Of a DNA stretch of 30,355 nucleotides, positions 17,701-23,931 are shown piece by piece. Position 1 is the stretch's first letter. Each line of letters opens with the position of its first letter. The notes beneath the pieces were generated by a model. It searched no databases. It worked only from the letters and a program-made list of their open reading frames with translations, and had not been told where the DNA came from. The position numbers and the translations under genes are program-made. The stretch comes from CAYTYZ01 sp964448465 (GTDB taxonomy: Bacteria; Patescibacteriota; Microgenomatia; UBA12405), in the NCBI GenBank assembly GCA_964448465.1, contig CAYUVY010000010.1:1-30355 (forward strand), in the 5' to 3' direction.

Positions 17701-20700
17701 GTTGAGTCGAGGGTAAGGGTACGTGTGTCGGTGGCCCAGACGACGATGGTGGGAATAGAAATTGAAGGGGCGTTGTTAAAACCGGCTACTTTGGCAGCTA
17801 AGTTTTTGGTAAAACCGGAACTAGTGCCACGATAGATTTCTAGAAAGTTATGAGCGTCGGCATTTAAGAGAGGACTAGTTTCGGAGGTATACATCGGGAC
17901 ACGGTGGGTCCAGCCAAAAGTGACTTGTTGAGGGGCGCTGAGATAGGCGGTGACATAATCAGGATAATAGGTGGAACCCTTAAATGGGGTAGCAGAATAT
18001 ACCCTACTTTCGGCATATTCTGTTCGGTCGCGGGTAAAATAAGTACGGGATTTAAAGTAATATTTGGTCCCAGCCACCATATCCGCTTGAGTAGTAGGGT
18101 CGTGGGTAACGCGCATGCCGGCAGTGTAGTTGTGGGAGTGAGCAAACATGGTCTCGGAGTTGATCAAGTTGGTAAAAGTATTGCTTGAGGAAAGCTGCGC
18201 ATTGAGCATGGGTCCACCGTAAAACTCGATATTGGTAAATGTGGAGTTGGTAACAGTCGCAATAAGTGCCAAACCGCACTGGTAGGCCCTGGTCGTGTTT
18301 AGGGAATACATTCTCATATTGGTCACAGTCACAGCGTCTGAATAGGAGAGGTTAAACATACCGGTTGGGGCTGCCAGAGTAGCGGCAGTCACGGCATTGG
18401 GGGCTTGGAGTACCATGACGACATTGTTGAACACGGCGCCGGTGATGTAGCTCAAGATCAAACTGTTGATTAGCGCATCCCGAAGATCACGTCCAAGCCA
18501 AATGTTGCCGGTGTTGTAGCGCCTTACTGGTGGCATACCTAATCCCCAGCCATCTACTTCTAGAGCATAAGTTTCGGAGAGAGCGGTGGTAACGGGACGA
18601 TTATGCATGCCCAAATTAGTGATGGTCAAAACTTGGGCTTGATTCCAGTTTTGGTAAACCTCGTCAAATAGGCAGGTATCAACCAGCATGTTGCCACCAC
18701 TTCCTAAATTAAAGTAACAACCTAGCTGGGCCGAGGCGGTATGCAGATTGGCTGCGGTATCGGAGGTGATCATAATATTTGGCACTCTGACCTTGCGACC
18801 GGTAGGGATTGTGTCGCCATGGGTTCCATCACCAAAGACAATTTCGTTGGTAAACTGAGAAGCATAGGGATTAAAGATTTTGACAGGGATATTGGTATAA
18901 CCGGTGGCAGTATAGGAAGCACCAGGTGAAACTGGTAGTTGATTGAGGATAACTTTGTTGACTTTAATAATTGCAGTATCAGAGAGTGGGCCTTCGTTGG
19001 TTAAATTTTGAGAGACAGTGATGACGGTAGTGGTAACATCGGTGATAGTTAAGGTCCCGTTGTTGGAGCTGGTACCAGTCACAACTAAACTATCGCCAAC
19101 TTCAAAACCATCATAAATAAAGGAACCTGAGGAAGCAGTAATAGTGTCGGCAGTGGTAGAAAATGTGAGAGTGCGCCCGGTTGCGGCCGTGACTGTGGGG
19201 ATTTTTTCAATGACGGTAGCAGCAGGAATGCCTTGACCCGTGATAGTAGCACCTTGATAAATGCCGTCGATAGAATCGACAAGGGCAGAAAATAAGCCAA
19301 AGGTTACAGTAGCTGTCAAAGTAATGTATTTATCTTGAATAGAATTGGGGGTTTGTTTGAAAAATTTACCTCGTTGGCCAGTCCCAACGTCTAGTAATCC
19401 GTCTTGATATTGTTTTAAGGTTCCGCCATAGGCACCAGAGACATTTAGCCAAATTTCATAAACACCAGTACCCACACCCGTTTCTACCCAAAGCGCAGAA
19501 ACATAATCAGTATAGGGCACGGTCATGGTTTGGTTGGCAGAGTTATCACCAGTGCCGATTTGAATCCAGTCACCTTGAATGTCAATGGTTCCCAGCCCAC
19601 TAGCTGGAGTAATACCCTGGGCTGCCGCTCCGGAAGTTCTGGCAGTCACAAAGCGATTGGCCATAGTGGTTGAAGTATTTTTGATCAAGAGCTTGCCATT
19701 GGTGATAGGGATACTAGCGAGAGCCGGATGTTGATTGGTGTTGGTGGTGATAGTGGCACCGCGACCGATCGTCAGCGTGTCGCCAGAGTGAATGGGGAAT
19801 GGGGCCCAAATAATCTTGACCCAAGCAAAGGAAGTCATTGGTCCGAGTGACCAGGTAACCCCATTATCATCAGAAAATGCGGCATTGGCTACAGTGGAGT
19901 TGACCGCTACCCAACGATGAAAATTGGCTCCACTGCTACCATAAGCAATAGAGGACCAAGTAGCAATCAGGGGCAATGTCACCGTCGTCCAGTTCACCCC
20001 ATCGTCGGTGTAGGCCACAATCTGGCTGGCGGTATTATTGGCAATGGCGATTGAGCGACCCGAGCCGTTGGTGGCTACGGAAATCCACCTGGCAGGCTCC
20101 AAAGGAGAAGAGGGTGTGCCAGTGGCCCAAGTAATTCCGTCGGTAGAGTAGGCAGTACCATCTCCTGCTCTGGAGTTGACGGTGGCCAAACTGGTGATAG
20201 CACTTTCAGTCACTAAGCTTTCTGTAACTGTCATTGTCAGGGCATTAACAGTACCTGTAATAGTAAATGTGCCGTTATTACTCGCTGTTCCGGTAATGAC
20301 AATTTTTTGACCAGTCAAGTAACCATCAGCAGCAAAATCTCCAGTTACCCTGGTAATAGTGTTGGTGCCAGAAGCAAAAGCCAAACTAGTACAGGCAGCA
20401 GTACCGGCAATAACTTTGACTCCTTGAAGAGCGACGGCGACAAATTTTGAGTTGGTGGAATCATAGATTACCGATTTCCAGTTGCCGATGGGTAAACTGT
20501 TACCAGTGGACCAGGTTTGACCTAAATCAGTAGAATATCTGGCTAAGTTGGAGCCGTAGGAGAGAGTGACAAATACTCCCGCACCATAGGCAATACATCG
20601 CCAGTCAGCAGCAGTTAAACCGTTGTACAAGGTCCAATTGGCTGAATTGGTGGAAGTCATGGTACAAGTGGCTGTGGTTCTGACGGTGGCCGTGAGACCA

Positions 20701-21041
20701 CCACCTACGGCTACCCAGGTTCCCCCACCAAAAGCAATGGCTTGCCAACCAATATTGGTTAGACCAGTGGCAGGAGCAAGTGATCGAATGGTCCAAGTAG
20801 CCAAGACCTCGGCAGCGGGAGTAGTGTAAACCATGCCCGCAGTATTGGCGGTGACTCCCAAAGAAACTAAGATATTTTTACCAAATGCCATATCTGTCAT
20901 GGCAGGGTAAGCAGTCAGAGTAGTTGAGGTCCAAGTTTCTCCATCTAGGGATTTTAAGGATCGGGTTGCGGCACCGAGAGTTACGAATTGATTAAAAACG
21001 GTATCGAGATTGGTGTTAAATAAAGCGGTTTGTGCAGCCAT
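9933..21041 (-). CDS. Giant modular fibre/adhesin-like protein (3702 residues)
   Basis: A single intact 11.1-kb frame (ATG 21041). It is Ser/Thr/Gly/Ala-rich, all-beta in appearance, with no signal peptide or TM. Order from the N-terminus: a BNR/propeller-like domain (~1-415; blades such as WQAIAFGGGTWVAVG, WKSVIYDSTNSKFVAV, YSTDGITWATG); a beta domain; beta-helix-like rungs (~850-970); a fibronectin-like stretch (~985-1065); then a dense series of ~60-residue repeats of the form GSF(I/V)TDGYAVGDK(I/L)xVTGTSSNNGxYTI (14 copies within ~1115-2420, plus isolated copies near 230-290 and 630-695); a CBM/jelly-roll-like domain (SVWV...LWQKVSVSFTAT...GAMVNTGSSAAPYLTT) with two repeats inserted; a second beta-helix-like region; and a C-terminal ~620 residues shared with the 659-residue protein. 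Resembles phage tail fibres and large surface adhesins. The ligand and the export route are unknown. Confidence 0.9.
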   Translation of the reverse strand: MAAQTALFNTNLDTVFNQFVTLGAATRSLKSLDGETWTSTTLTAYPAMTDMAFGKNILVSLGVTANTAGMVYTTPAAEVLATWTIRSLAPATGLTNIGWQAIAFGGGTWVAVGGGLTATVRTTATCTMTSTNSANWTLYNGLTAADWRCIAYGAGVFVTLSYGSNLARYSTDLGQTWSTGNSLPIGNWKSVIYDSTNSKFVAVALQGVKVIAGTAACTSLAFASGTNTITRVTGDFAADGYLTGQKIVITGTASNNGTFTITGTVNALTMTVTESLVTESAITSLATVNSRAGDGTAYSTDGITWATGTPSSPLEPARWISVATNGSGRSIAIANNTASQIVAYTDDGVNWTTVTLPLIATWSSIAYGSSGANFHRWVAVNSTVANAAFSDDNGVTWSLGPMTSFAWVKIIWAPFPIHSGDTLTIGRGATITTNTNQHPALASIPITNGKLLIKNTSTTMANRFVTARTSGAAAQGITPASGLGTIDIQGDWIQIGTGDNSANQTMTVPYTDYVSALWVETGVGTGVYEIWLNVSGAYGGTLKQYQDGLLDVGTGQRGKFFKQTPNSIQDKYITLTATVTFGLFSALVDSIDGIYQGATITGQGIPAATVIEKIPTVTAATGRTLTFSTTADTITASSGSFIYDGFEVGDSLVVTGTSSNNGTLTITDVTTTVITVSQNLTNEGPLSDTAIIKVNKVILNQLPVSPGASYTATGYTNIPVKIFNPYASQFTNEIVFGDGTHGDTIPTGRKVRVPNIMITSDTAANLHTASAQLGCYFNLGSGGNMLVDTCLFDEVYQNWNQAQVLTITNLGMHNRPVTTALSETYALEVDGWGLGMPPVRRYNTGNIWLGRDLRDALINSLILSYITGAVFNNVVMVLQAPNAVTAATLAAPTGMFNLSYSDAVTVTNMRMYSLNTTRAYQCGLALIATVTNSTFTNIEFYGGPMLNAQLSSSNTFTNLINSETMFAHSHNYTAGMRVTHDPTTQADMVAGTKYYFKSRTYFTRDRTEYAESRVYSATPFKGSTYYPDYVTAYLSAPQQVTFGWTHRVPMYTSETSPLLNADAHNFLEIYRGTSSGFTKNLAAKVAGFNNAPSISIPTIVVWATDTRTLTLDSTGSYTITASSGSFLTDGFATGQKLTIRGATTHANNATYTISNVTATVITVTESLTTETTYTQDLSIVSKYVPTPKLYLTAAGGRTLTFTNLTLTASARNITFGGTVALPTTAPKMTAGARTLNFVRSSSTITCSSGSFITDGFLTGDKIYITGTSSNNTMPGNYFTLSNVAAGTLTLTVASDFLTDESTVGSPATIWAMRTTITCSSGSFVSDGYAVGDRIKVTGTTYNNTSGTNYLTVSVVAATMLTCGTDLLFPEGPFSSTATLSVYRVACSTGSFITDGYAPGDIVEVTGSANAGNNKTFTVLSLVAGYLYFIQPTTTQAAESSGALLTTKTLPIPKVVFLNASPNREIAFQNSVAQAAATTRIMTFDYINRTIRSTGTVPGNFLTEGFMVGDKVEVTNTSLNNKVVFTITAVTATLMTMGTTDRLYDETSTTATLTANRIKATTGSFVTEANWAIGDAITVTGTTSNDGTYYVNNVVALALSVTSTLVNETLSYRTGAVITATKLIPRQKIYGTAARTFTATASAKTLVLSSGSMLQDGYIVGDKVLVNGMGVDGNQIYTISVLVALTLTFLEAANSSAATAISTNPITWVHGGNRPTILGNASTQTWDAPNKYLTLGTGTWDTTYGFVVGDKILVTGQRYNNGLFTIGAISTNRITVNEPVIHDPTTYNAAGNIIYGYMNPQKRTVTAAAGRTLAFDNLTKRVTASTGDFRVSAGTGTGDGYAVGDCVRIQNTAGGLNDGYFTISALNATNMWFNELVYTQAAVSSSVTISAPDIADNTDYYYVVRKYDDTGVYNDSEEIYVKSTWQEPVTNLCLAGTAFTNNKIVTLHATAARTLQFTASTKKIATSGATSFITETYAVGDKLLVTRTTSNNGYYTIVAVAANELTVLETLVDEGPLSTAGAITNIYWDNLNVPLFTASAVRTLTFSTSSSQAAVTTRIFGFSGTTISVTGSTPGSFITDGLVTGDKILITGTSSNNGLYTVTGTVNATSITTSEALVTESGNTTGLIRCRKITLAGSTPGSFVTDGYAVNDRITVAGTTSNNATFTLASVEATKLTVYEAITAEGPLSATATITNLNITLGVATRISPFVSHAAAQTAEALLLTSNIDNATLTQPISTAIDNTYTFSVWVATQPTVIKVAAITASAVRSFKFDGLSLTASGGRTLQWDTTADTITASTGSFHTDGYAVGDKLIVTGTSSNNGTYTITSLTATVITVAENLVNEGPLSATATIKVNKITARGTTPGNFIENGFEIGDRILVAAGGSVYNLGWFTLLNVTDHILNVAETVFTEAVITATMTITDYFGDNFTIDGEIRFGTATQTFTATALWQKVSVSFTATGKLHNAVIQIDTQKRGLCVIGAMVNTGSSAAPYLTTTTAPVTIANKVRDISLVRTWCRGYGEAAGHSGVEIQLAATITGDLYTEVYCADAVAGPTFTPNFINKVFDTWAGTGQTLIFNNTSSNNIVDGLTQAGVGAPTNYGLAYFAISSSDNRIKDLTYDLHGATQLYLATFLSQSNDISFYNWNIKHWRNYASTVGNAPIFATSNATSGLTAENMVFDNSEFPFMDNALNFLIKGMSGGNVKPLNSALLYNMPVTPVYTLATTPSATVNFDTVTNTGVPATPVNYTTVYDTIFKELYHTSTTGSLFIQFNASAKTVKPYTLSGNANFANNGRLYLITAGDSIEYTWPHRILGVDGFQNVPFLLNGNDLGNTSSMLEGLKIEYKIDTGSGYGASWTLATPTSLSALTVSPTAGFYLKLKLTAMAGMKYSTMTKRFVEGESIRGLSSLATAVVDKDFYYPVQGTLWLSSIVGTFVPGETIVSNESSRDGEMRAINVATNTTFALFPSVASYIDGLQIYTTVDQTAKYPANVATITLTNIVPNSLYYIYNSDTNALVATGTATGTPDPGQTTIDYSISVVFEDPFDITVNVRKSSAPVKYLPYQTGSSVTVAGANVFIAQVADTVVIDSYGAIASNWTVNETLKTIKHTSGSTVYTVKELYSWLLDYFDEAGYLDDEVPISASTPTEYTLINGWYMDDASTQYLSGGSLSSTSWNTEIYALTFSSAPTNPIGSDIGKVVHNGGSTHTGVLLDYTTTAPYIWYIRKTTSVFTAEAVTITSGTGAGTISTVATGETIWSNIFTLGTIVSGTTLDVYQNDTQITPWWSTNHIDVLVKVKNIGVEIDSGNLTVLARKYSTLYDHFVIDASSGRNPVPLAAFTDGNNQTASGTVGAYTGISFTFGYYSGTLSGGTANPYDCLIDCGGNTLAEVYEYTKYVTRSGSGATLNGVNGEFYTAVGDLRLNYTGEGSGPFVEGNAITSSSGGTGYIVSLIDNGSTGTLVIRNVHGTFVDTNTLASAGTTATISGAPDPITPSKQAPFGTFAGGTFFGARGVFLTNYDLADSNSFQLIDSTGASRSPAEYISITISGLVIGDKVSVFRTTGDNEILDKSIYTSHNTSNTSGLGFFTTTTSIATDTPASGTLRVVDRDSSGTILSETSYTYTSWTGSVFTLSGTLSQTYNNEDTAYVPFIDEIASATSASVSVTYVTNRYVVVRVRKKGIIPFTVTGQVTTTGLSVTAIRTSDSIVS
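13785..17690 (-). repeat. Tract of 14 protein-level repeats in the giant gene
   Basis: Copies are at roughly 17525-17690, 17105-17320, 16905-17105, 16700-16900, 16390-16580, 16190-16380, 15935-16110, 15660-15850, 15370-15580, 14970-15160, 14665-14850, 14455-14650, 13980-14165 and 13785-13970. Each codes a ~60-residue unit: (T/A)SxGSF-x-TDG(Y/F)-x2-GD-x-(I/L)-x-V-x-(G)T-x2-NN-x-x-(Y/F)T(I/L)-x-V-x-A-x-x-(L/I/M)T. Nucleotide identity between copies is only moderate, and boundaries are approximate. Confidence 0.8.
18958..19150 (-). repeat. Isolated copy of the giant-gene repeat
   Basis: Codes SSGSFIYDGFEVGDSLVVTG and following residues. It separates the flanking segments ATVIEK and VILNQLP, which read as parts of one strand-turn-strand element, so it looks inserted. 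Confidence 0.65.
20175..20365 (-). repeat. Isolated copy of the giant-gene repeat inside the propeller region
   Basis: Codes TGDFAADGYLTGQKIVITG and following residues, located between two propeller blades (after FVAVALQG and before GTAYSTDGITW). Confidence 0.65.
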
Positions 21042-21067
21042 GTTGTTGTTATTTTGAGACTAGAAAA

Positions 21068-21073
21068 ATTATA
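21068..21073 (-). promoter_or_regulatory. Extended -10 promoter of the giant gene
   Basis: Minus strand TGCTATAAT, an extended -10 (TGnTATAAT), 26 nt before the ATG at 21041. The leader ends AAAATAACAACAAC and has no Shine-Dalgarno. No good -35 is seen. Confidence 0.5.
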
Positions 21074-21106
21074 GCAACATTATCGGGCTGATTTTGTACT
21101 TAGAAA

Positions 21107-21607
21107 TCAAAACTGTTGATTGGCCATATTTTGCAGCCACTGGGGAAAGGGTCCGGGAAGCAAATAGCCAAGATTGCGAATACTGGGCAAGACTTCCATA
21201 AAACCCTGATAATTGACGACAGAAATTACCATGGGGTTGCTGTTTTCCGTGTAACTGTAAGATTCGACAATTTTAAAATATTTATCTTTTAGTTCTGGTT
21301 GATTTTTTAGTTCAATTAAGAACTTGGTGGGGTCGATAGCATCGGCGAGCTTGATGATGTCTTCTAGAGAAAAGTACCATTGGTTGTGAACGAAAATACA
21401 ACGAATGTCGCGACTATAAAAACTGACGGAGCGAGGTTTGTCGGTGGGTGGATTGGGTTTGATAGGTTCTGGTGGACTTTCGACAATAGATTTAACAATT
21501 TGGATTGGTTCTGGTTCGGGTTTAACTACGGGTTGAACCTTGGGTAGGGATTTTTTAATTGGCTTGGAAGTGATAATTGGAGCTGGGTTTTTTTTAGGTT
21601 TCTTCAT
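21107..21607 (-). CDS. Pro/Lys-rich protein with a C-terminal BRO-N-like domain
   Basis: 166 residues. The first ~57 are a disordered Pro/Lys/Glu linker. Residues ~60-145 (VSFYSRDIRCIFVHNQWYFSLEDIIKLADA, then ...VNYQGFMEVLPSIR, read across short pieces) resemble the BRO-N/antirepressor-type domain often met in phages and CPR genomes: a beta-hairpin ending in x-W-(Y)F-S, then a D-(I/V)-I helix. Typical BRO-N proteins bind DNA or act in phage regulation. Its ATG lies inside the end of the upstream membrane-protein gene (14-nt overlap), with GAGGA 6 nt before it as a ribosome site. The stop is followed by the giant gene's promoter. A regulator of the fibre cluster is one reading; confidence in the domain is moderate. 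Confidence 0.5.
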   Translation of the reverse strand: MKKPKKNPAPIITSKPIKKSLPKVQPVVKPEPEPIQIVKSIVESPPEPIKPNPPTDKPRSVSFYSRDIRCIFVHNQWYFSLEDIIKLADAIDPTKFLIELKNQPELKDKYFKIVESYSYTENSNPMVISVVNYQGFMEVLPSIRNLGYLLPGPFPQWLQNMANQQF

Positions 21608-22046
21608 GGGTGTCCTCGGGTAAATTATTAGAAGGATGAAGCTTGAGGGAAATTAGACCTTTTAAGAAATAAACTGGGATACTTGGAAGTAACAAAAGTC
21701 CAGAAAGTGCCAAGGAAATTGTCCACTGAATAGTGGTGGTGCGACTACCGGTGCTGACTTGTTGAATGGCGTAAAGTTCGAAGAGAACAGAGATAAAGAA
21801 AATTAAAAGGGCCTTGGCTGTATAAAGATTTTCTACCAAGGAAAACAAGAAAAAGGTGGCAATAACAAGGCCAAGGCTACGGGCAATTATACCCAAAGAA
21901 GTAAGAGGAAATTTGGAAACTATAACTGGGTCTAAAACCGCATAGGGATTTTTTACCGGTAGGGCTACCGGGCCAGAAATATAGTCGATGACATAGGCTA
22001 ATATAAAAAGGGAAAGGATAAAGACTAGGAGATATTCTTTTTTCAT
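21594..22046 (-). CDS. Hypothetical four-TM membrane protein
   Basis: 150 residues with hydrophobic spans at about 5-25, 50-75, 78-97 and 107-129 and a polar C-terminus (HPSNNLPEDTHEET). I recognise no family. Placement between a phage-like small protein and the BRO-N-like protein, with a 4-nt overlap upstream (ATGA) and a 14-nt overlap downstream, shows that it is part of the same operon. A holin-like or anchor role could be imagined, but nothing in the sequence proves it. Confidence 0.7.
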   Translation of the reverse strand: MKKEYLLVFILSLFILAYVIDYISGPVALPVKNPYAVLDPVIVSKFPLTSLGIIARSLGLVIATFFLFSLVENLYTAKALLIFFISVLFELYAIQQVSTGSRTTTIQWTISLALSGLLLLPSIPVYFLKGLISLKLHPSNNLPEDTHEET

Positions 22047-22519
22047 GTCGTATATTGGGGCAAGGTGTTACCTAATATTTTAACATCATGAATATCTTTG
22101 GAAATTACATATTGGGATTTGGTGTCGGGAGTAGTAGTCCAAGCGGTATCGATGGTCAGAGTATTTTTATTGTTACTTTTGATATTTTTGACCTGTCCTT
22201 CGCCGGTACCACGGGAGATCCAAACCATAAATCCTACATAAATATTATTGACCCAATCCTTGGCGGTGTCTTCAAGATAAAATTCACCAGCATGGGTAAC
22301 TTGGCCAAGATCGCTTTGGGGAATATTGGGCAAGGGTCCTAACTGAGAAACTAAAGTGGGGTTATTTTTTTGAAAATCAGCCAACGGATACCACTCGGTG
22401 CGACTGGGAGTGTTGGGACGTTTGCTGGGATAGGTAACACTGACATAGCCTGGGTAGTGTGGATCGAGTATGATGCTTAAATACTCCCTGGTTTTGAGAT
22501 TAAGATCGACTAACTGCAT
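22043..22519 (-). CDS. Small phage-structural-like protein
   Basis: 158 residues, soluble, beta-rich. Residues ~81-142 contain EDTAKDWVNNIYVGFMVWIS, then RGTGEGQVKNIKSNNKN and TIDTAWTTTPDTKSQYVIS. This is the SGTGxGQxRxIxxN-xxxLTVxPAWTxxPDxTSxYxI pattern found in many phage tail/fibre-associated proteins. No signal peptide. Its start is 7 nt after a TATAAT, and its stop overlaps the next ATG (ATGA). Probably a component of the fibre assembly; role inferred from motif and context. Confidence 0.65.
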   Translation of the reverse strand: MQLVDLNLKTREYLSIILDPHYPGYVSVTYPSKRPNTPSRTEWYPLADFQKNNPTLVSQLGPLPNIPQSDLGQVTHAGEFYLEDTAKDWVNNIYVGFMVWISRGTGEGQVKNIKSNNKNTLTIDTAWTTTPDTKSQYVISKDIHDVKILGNTLPQYTT

Positions 22520-22526
22520 AATTCGG

Positions 22527-22532
22527 ATTATA
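22527..22532 (-). promoter_or_regulatory. -10 box upstream of the 158-residue gene, leaderless
   Basis: TATAAT on the minus strand, 7 nt before the ATG at 22519, located between this gene and the stop of the upstream gene at 22540. No convincing -35. Confidence 0.45.
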
Positions 22533-22539
22533 CAATGAA

Positions 22540-23355
22540 TTAAAAAATAGCATCGTAATAGTCATAGGTTTGACTGGCTCGGTTGGTCCAAGCAGTAGAA
22601 AATGCTGAGGCTCCCTTGGTATAGCGATAATTACTGGAAGAATCTTCTTTCATAATGTACCAAGCCCCGGTGGCGTCGACAAAACCGTAATAAGCGGGAT
22701 AAGTAGTGTCGTCAACTTGAGAAATTTTATAACCATCGGTAGGCTGTTTTTCGGCGGGGTCTATTTTGGCCCCAGCAGCGTTTTTAATAGCCACAGTCCC
22801 CGGCCCTGGTACAGAGCCAAAAAAGGCAGCCCCAGCTTGTTTGGGGTTTACTAAGGACATTAAGATTAAAGAGAGGCTGGTACCGCCAACTAATTTTAAA
22901 AAGCGGCGGCGTTGCTGGTCATCCACAGGAAGACGACTGACACTGGCAGAGGTGGGGGGGGTTATACTGGCTCGCTCTCGAAGTGTTTTTTGAAGTGTGG
23001 TGTACCAGGTGAGAATACTTAGATAGTAATAAAGTGGAAAGGGTAGATATAAAAGTGAAACAAGAAGATTGTAAACAGATTTAGAAGACAGTAGGTTGGA
23101 GATAAAAAGTAGAGAGGTGGAAAGAAGGTTATAAAGCAATAAAAGGCTTAAAATTATCCAAAAAATTTGACCTTGGGATTGGTTATTCTTTTTGTAATTG
23201 AGCAAAAGATGTCCACAAAGGTAAAGAAGCACAGGAACCAGAACTAGTAAAAAGGCTGGAGAAGCCAAAAGAGCTTGGGAGACTAAGCCAAGAATAATCA
23301 AGAGTATGGACAAAACCATCTGATAATAAAATAGAATTTGCTTGAAGGTTTTCAT
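22540..23355 (-). CDS. Multi-TM protein with internal twin-arginine signal and phage-like C-terminal domain
   Basis: 271 residues. Four membrane spans at about 10-30, 33-52, 65-90 and 95-118 leave the following loop in the cytosol. That loop carries QRRRFLKLVGG (149-158), which fits the Tat motif RRxFLK. A moderately hydrophobic stretch follows (GTSLSLILMSLV) and a small-residue c-region (QAGAA, ~173-177). Residues ~180-271 are an exported domain with YPAYYGFVDATGAWYIMKED and TAWTNRASQTYDYYDAIF, a type I associate with phage tail-type proteins. The design matches dual Sec/Tat membrane proteins such as actinobacterial Rieske QcrA. It starts directly after the upstream TAA, with GGAG 9 nt before the ATG. 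With tatA-tatA encoded just beyond, it is the best Tat substrate candidate here. Confidence 0.78.
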   Translation of the reverse strand: MKTFKQILFYYQMVLSILLIILGLVSQALLASPAFLLVLVPVLLYLCGHLLLNYKKNNQSQGQIFWIILSLLLLYNLLSTSLLFISNLLSSKSVYNLLVSLLYLPFPLYYYLSILTWYTTLQKTLRERASITPPTSASVSRLPVDDQQRRRFLKLVGGTSLSLILMSLVNPKQAGAAFFGSVPGPGTVAIKNAAGAKIDPAEKQPTDGYKISQVDDTTYPAYYGFVDATGAWYIMKEDSSSNYRYTKGASAFSTAWTNRASQTYDYYDAIF

Positions 23356-23898
23356 TTAGGGATACTCCGCCAAAAATTGAGATTGACTCCAACCAGATTG
23401 GCCAGTGTCTAGAACAATTAAATACCAGGCGTCTTGCTTTTTTTGATAAAAATAGACATTGCCATAGATTAAGGAGCCACTAATGACAGAAGAGGCTTGG
23501 GGTTTGTCAAACATATCGATGCGAGACCATTGGGGTGACTTGATTTTGACCATACCGGCGAGAGCTGGCACAGAGGCAGAAGTTGAACTGGAGCCAATGG
23601 AACTATCCAAGAGCAAAGATTTTTGTTTTAACTCGGTTAAACTGCTAACCATTTCTTTGCGCAGACCGATTAATTCTTTTAAGATGGCATCGTTGGAGAT
23701 GGATGCACCGGTGGGCAAGGGACTAGGAGCAGGAGAGGTAGATACTTGGGCCAAGGGCACAGTGGGGGCAAGAATAATGGCCGCAGGCGTGGGAGTGGGC
23801 GTGGGAGTGTAGACACTGGGCTGAGTATATAAAAACTTGTTGGTTAAAATAGTGGTGATAATTACCAGGGCAATTATCTGCAGTTTGGATAAATCCAT
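23356..23898 (-). CDS. Membrane-anchored SH3b domain protein
   Basis: 180 residues: N-terminal TM or signal anchor (~7-24), a Thr/Pro stalk (TPTPTPTP) to ~65, a short coiled coil (~70-95) and a C-terminal SH3b domain (~115-178; MVKIKSPQWSRIDMFDKP...AWYLIVLDTGQSGWSQSQF). SH3b domains of this class bind peptidoglycan, so it is expected outside the membrane. The layout repeats, in small, the end of the 929-residue protein. It is the first gene of the minus-strand run and is directly followed by the Tat-substrate candidate with no intergenic base. Its promoter shares the -35 region with the divergent tatA pair. Confidence 0.78.
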   Translation of the reverse strand: MDLSKLQIIALVIITTILTNKFLYTQPSVYTPTPTPTPAAIILAPTVPLAQVSTSPAPSPLPTGASISNDAILKELIGLRKEMVSSLTELKQKSLLLDSSIGSSSTSASVPALAGMVKIKSPQWSRIDMFDKPQASSVISGSLIYGNVYFYQKKQDAWYLIVLDTGQSGWSQSQFLAEYP

Positions 23899-23903
23899 AA
23901 CTA

Positions 23904-23931
23904 ATTATACTTGCTTTATTTGCTACTTGAA
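23904..23931 (-). promoter_or_regulatory. Promoter of the SH3b/Tat-substrate operon, leaderless
   Basis: Minus strand: TTCAAG (23931-23926), 16-nt spacer, TATAAT (23909-23904), then 5 nt to the ATG at 23898. Its -35 overlaps the -35 of the opposite promoter at 23927-23932. Confidence 0.65.

Noticed and set aside
9933..21041. Diversity-generating retroelement acting on the fibre genes
   Set aside because: No reverse transcriptase and no near-identical template/variable pair with A-specific changes could be seen in the window.
6145..23898. A complete prophage
   Set aside because: Only fibre/tail-like and membrane genes are present; no terminase, portal, capsid, integrase or lysis gene can be identified.
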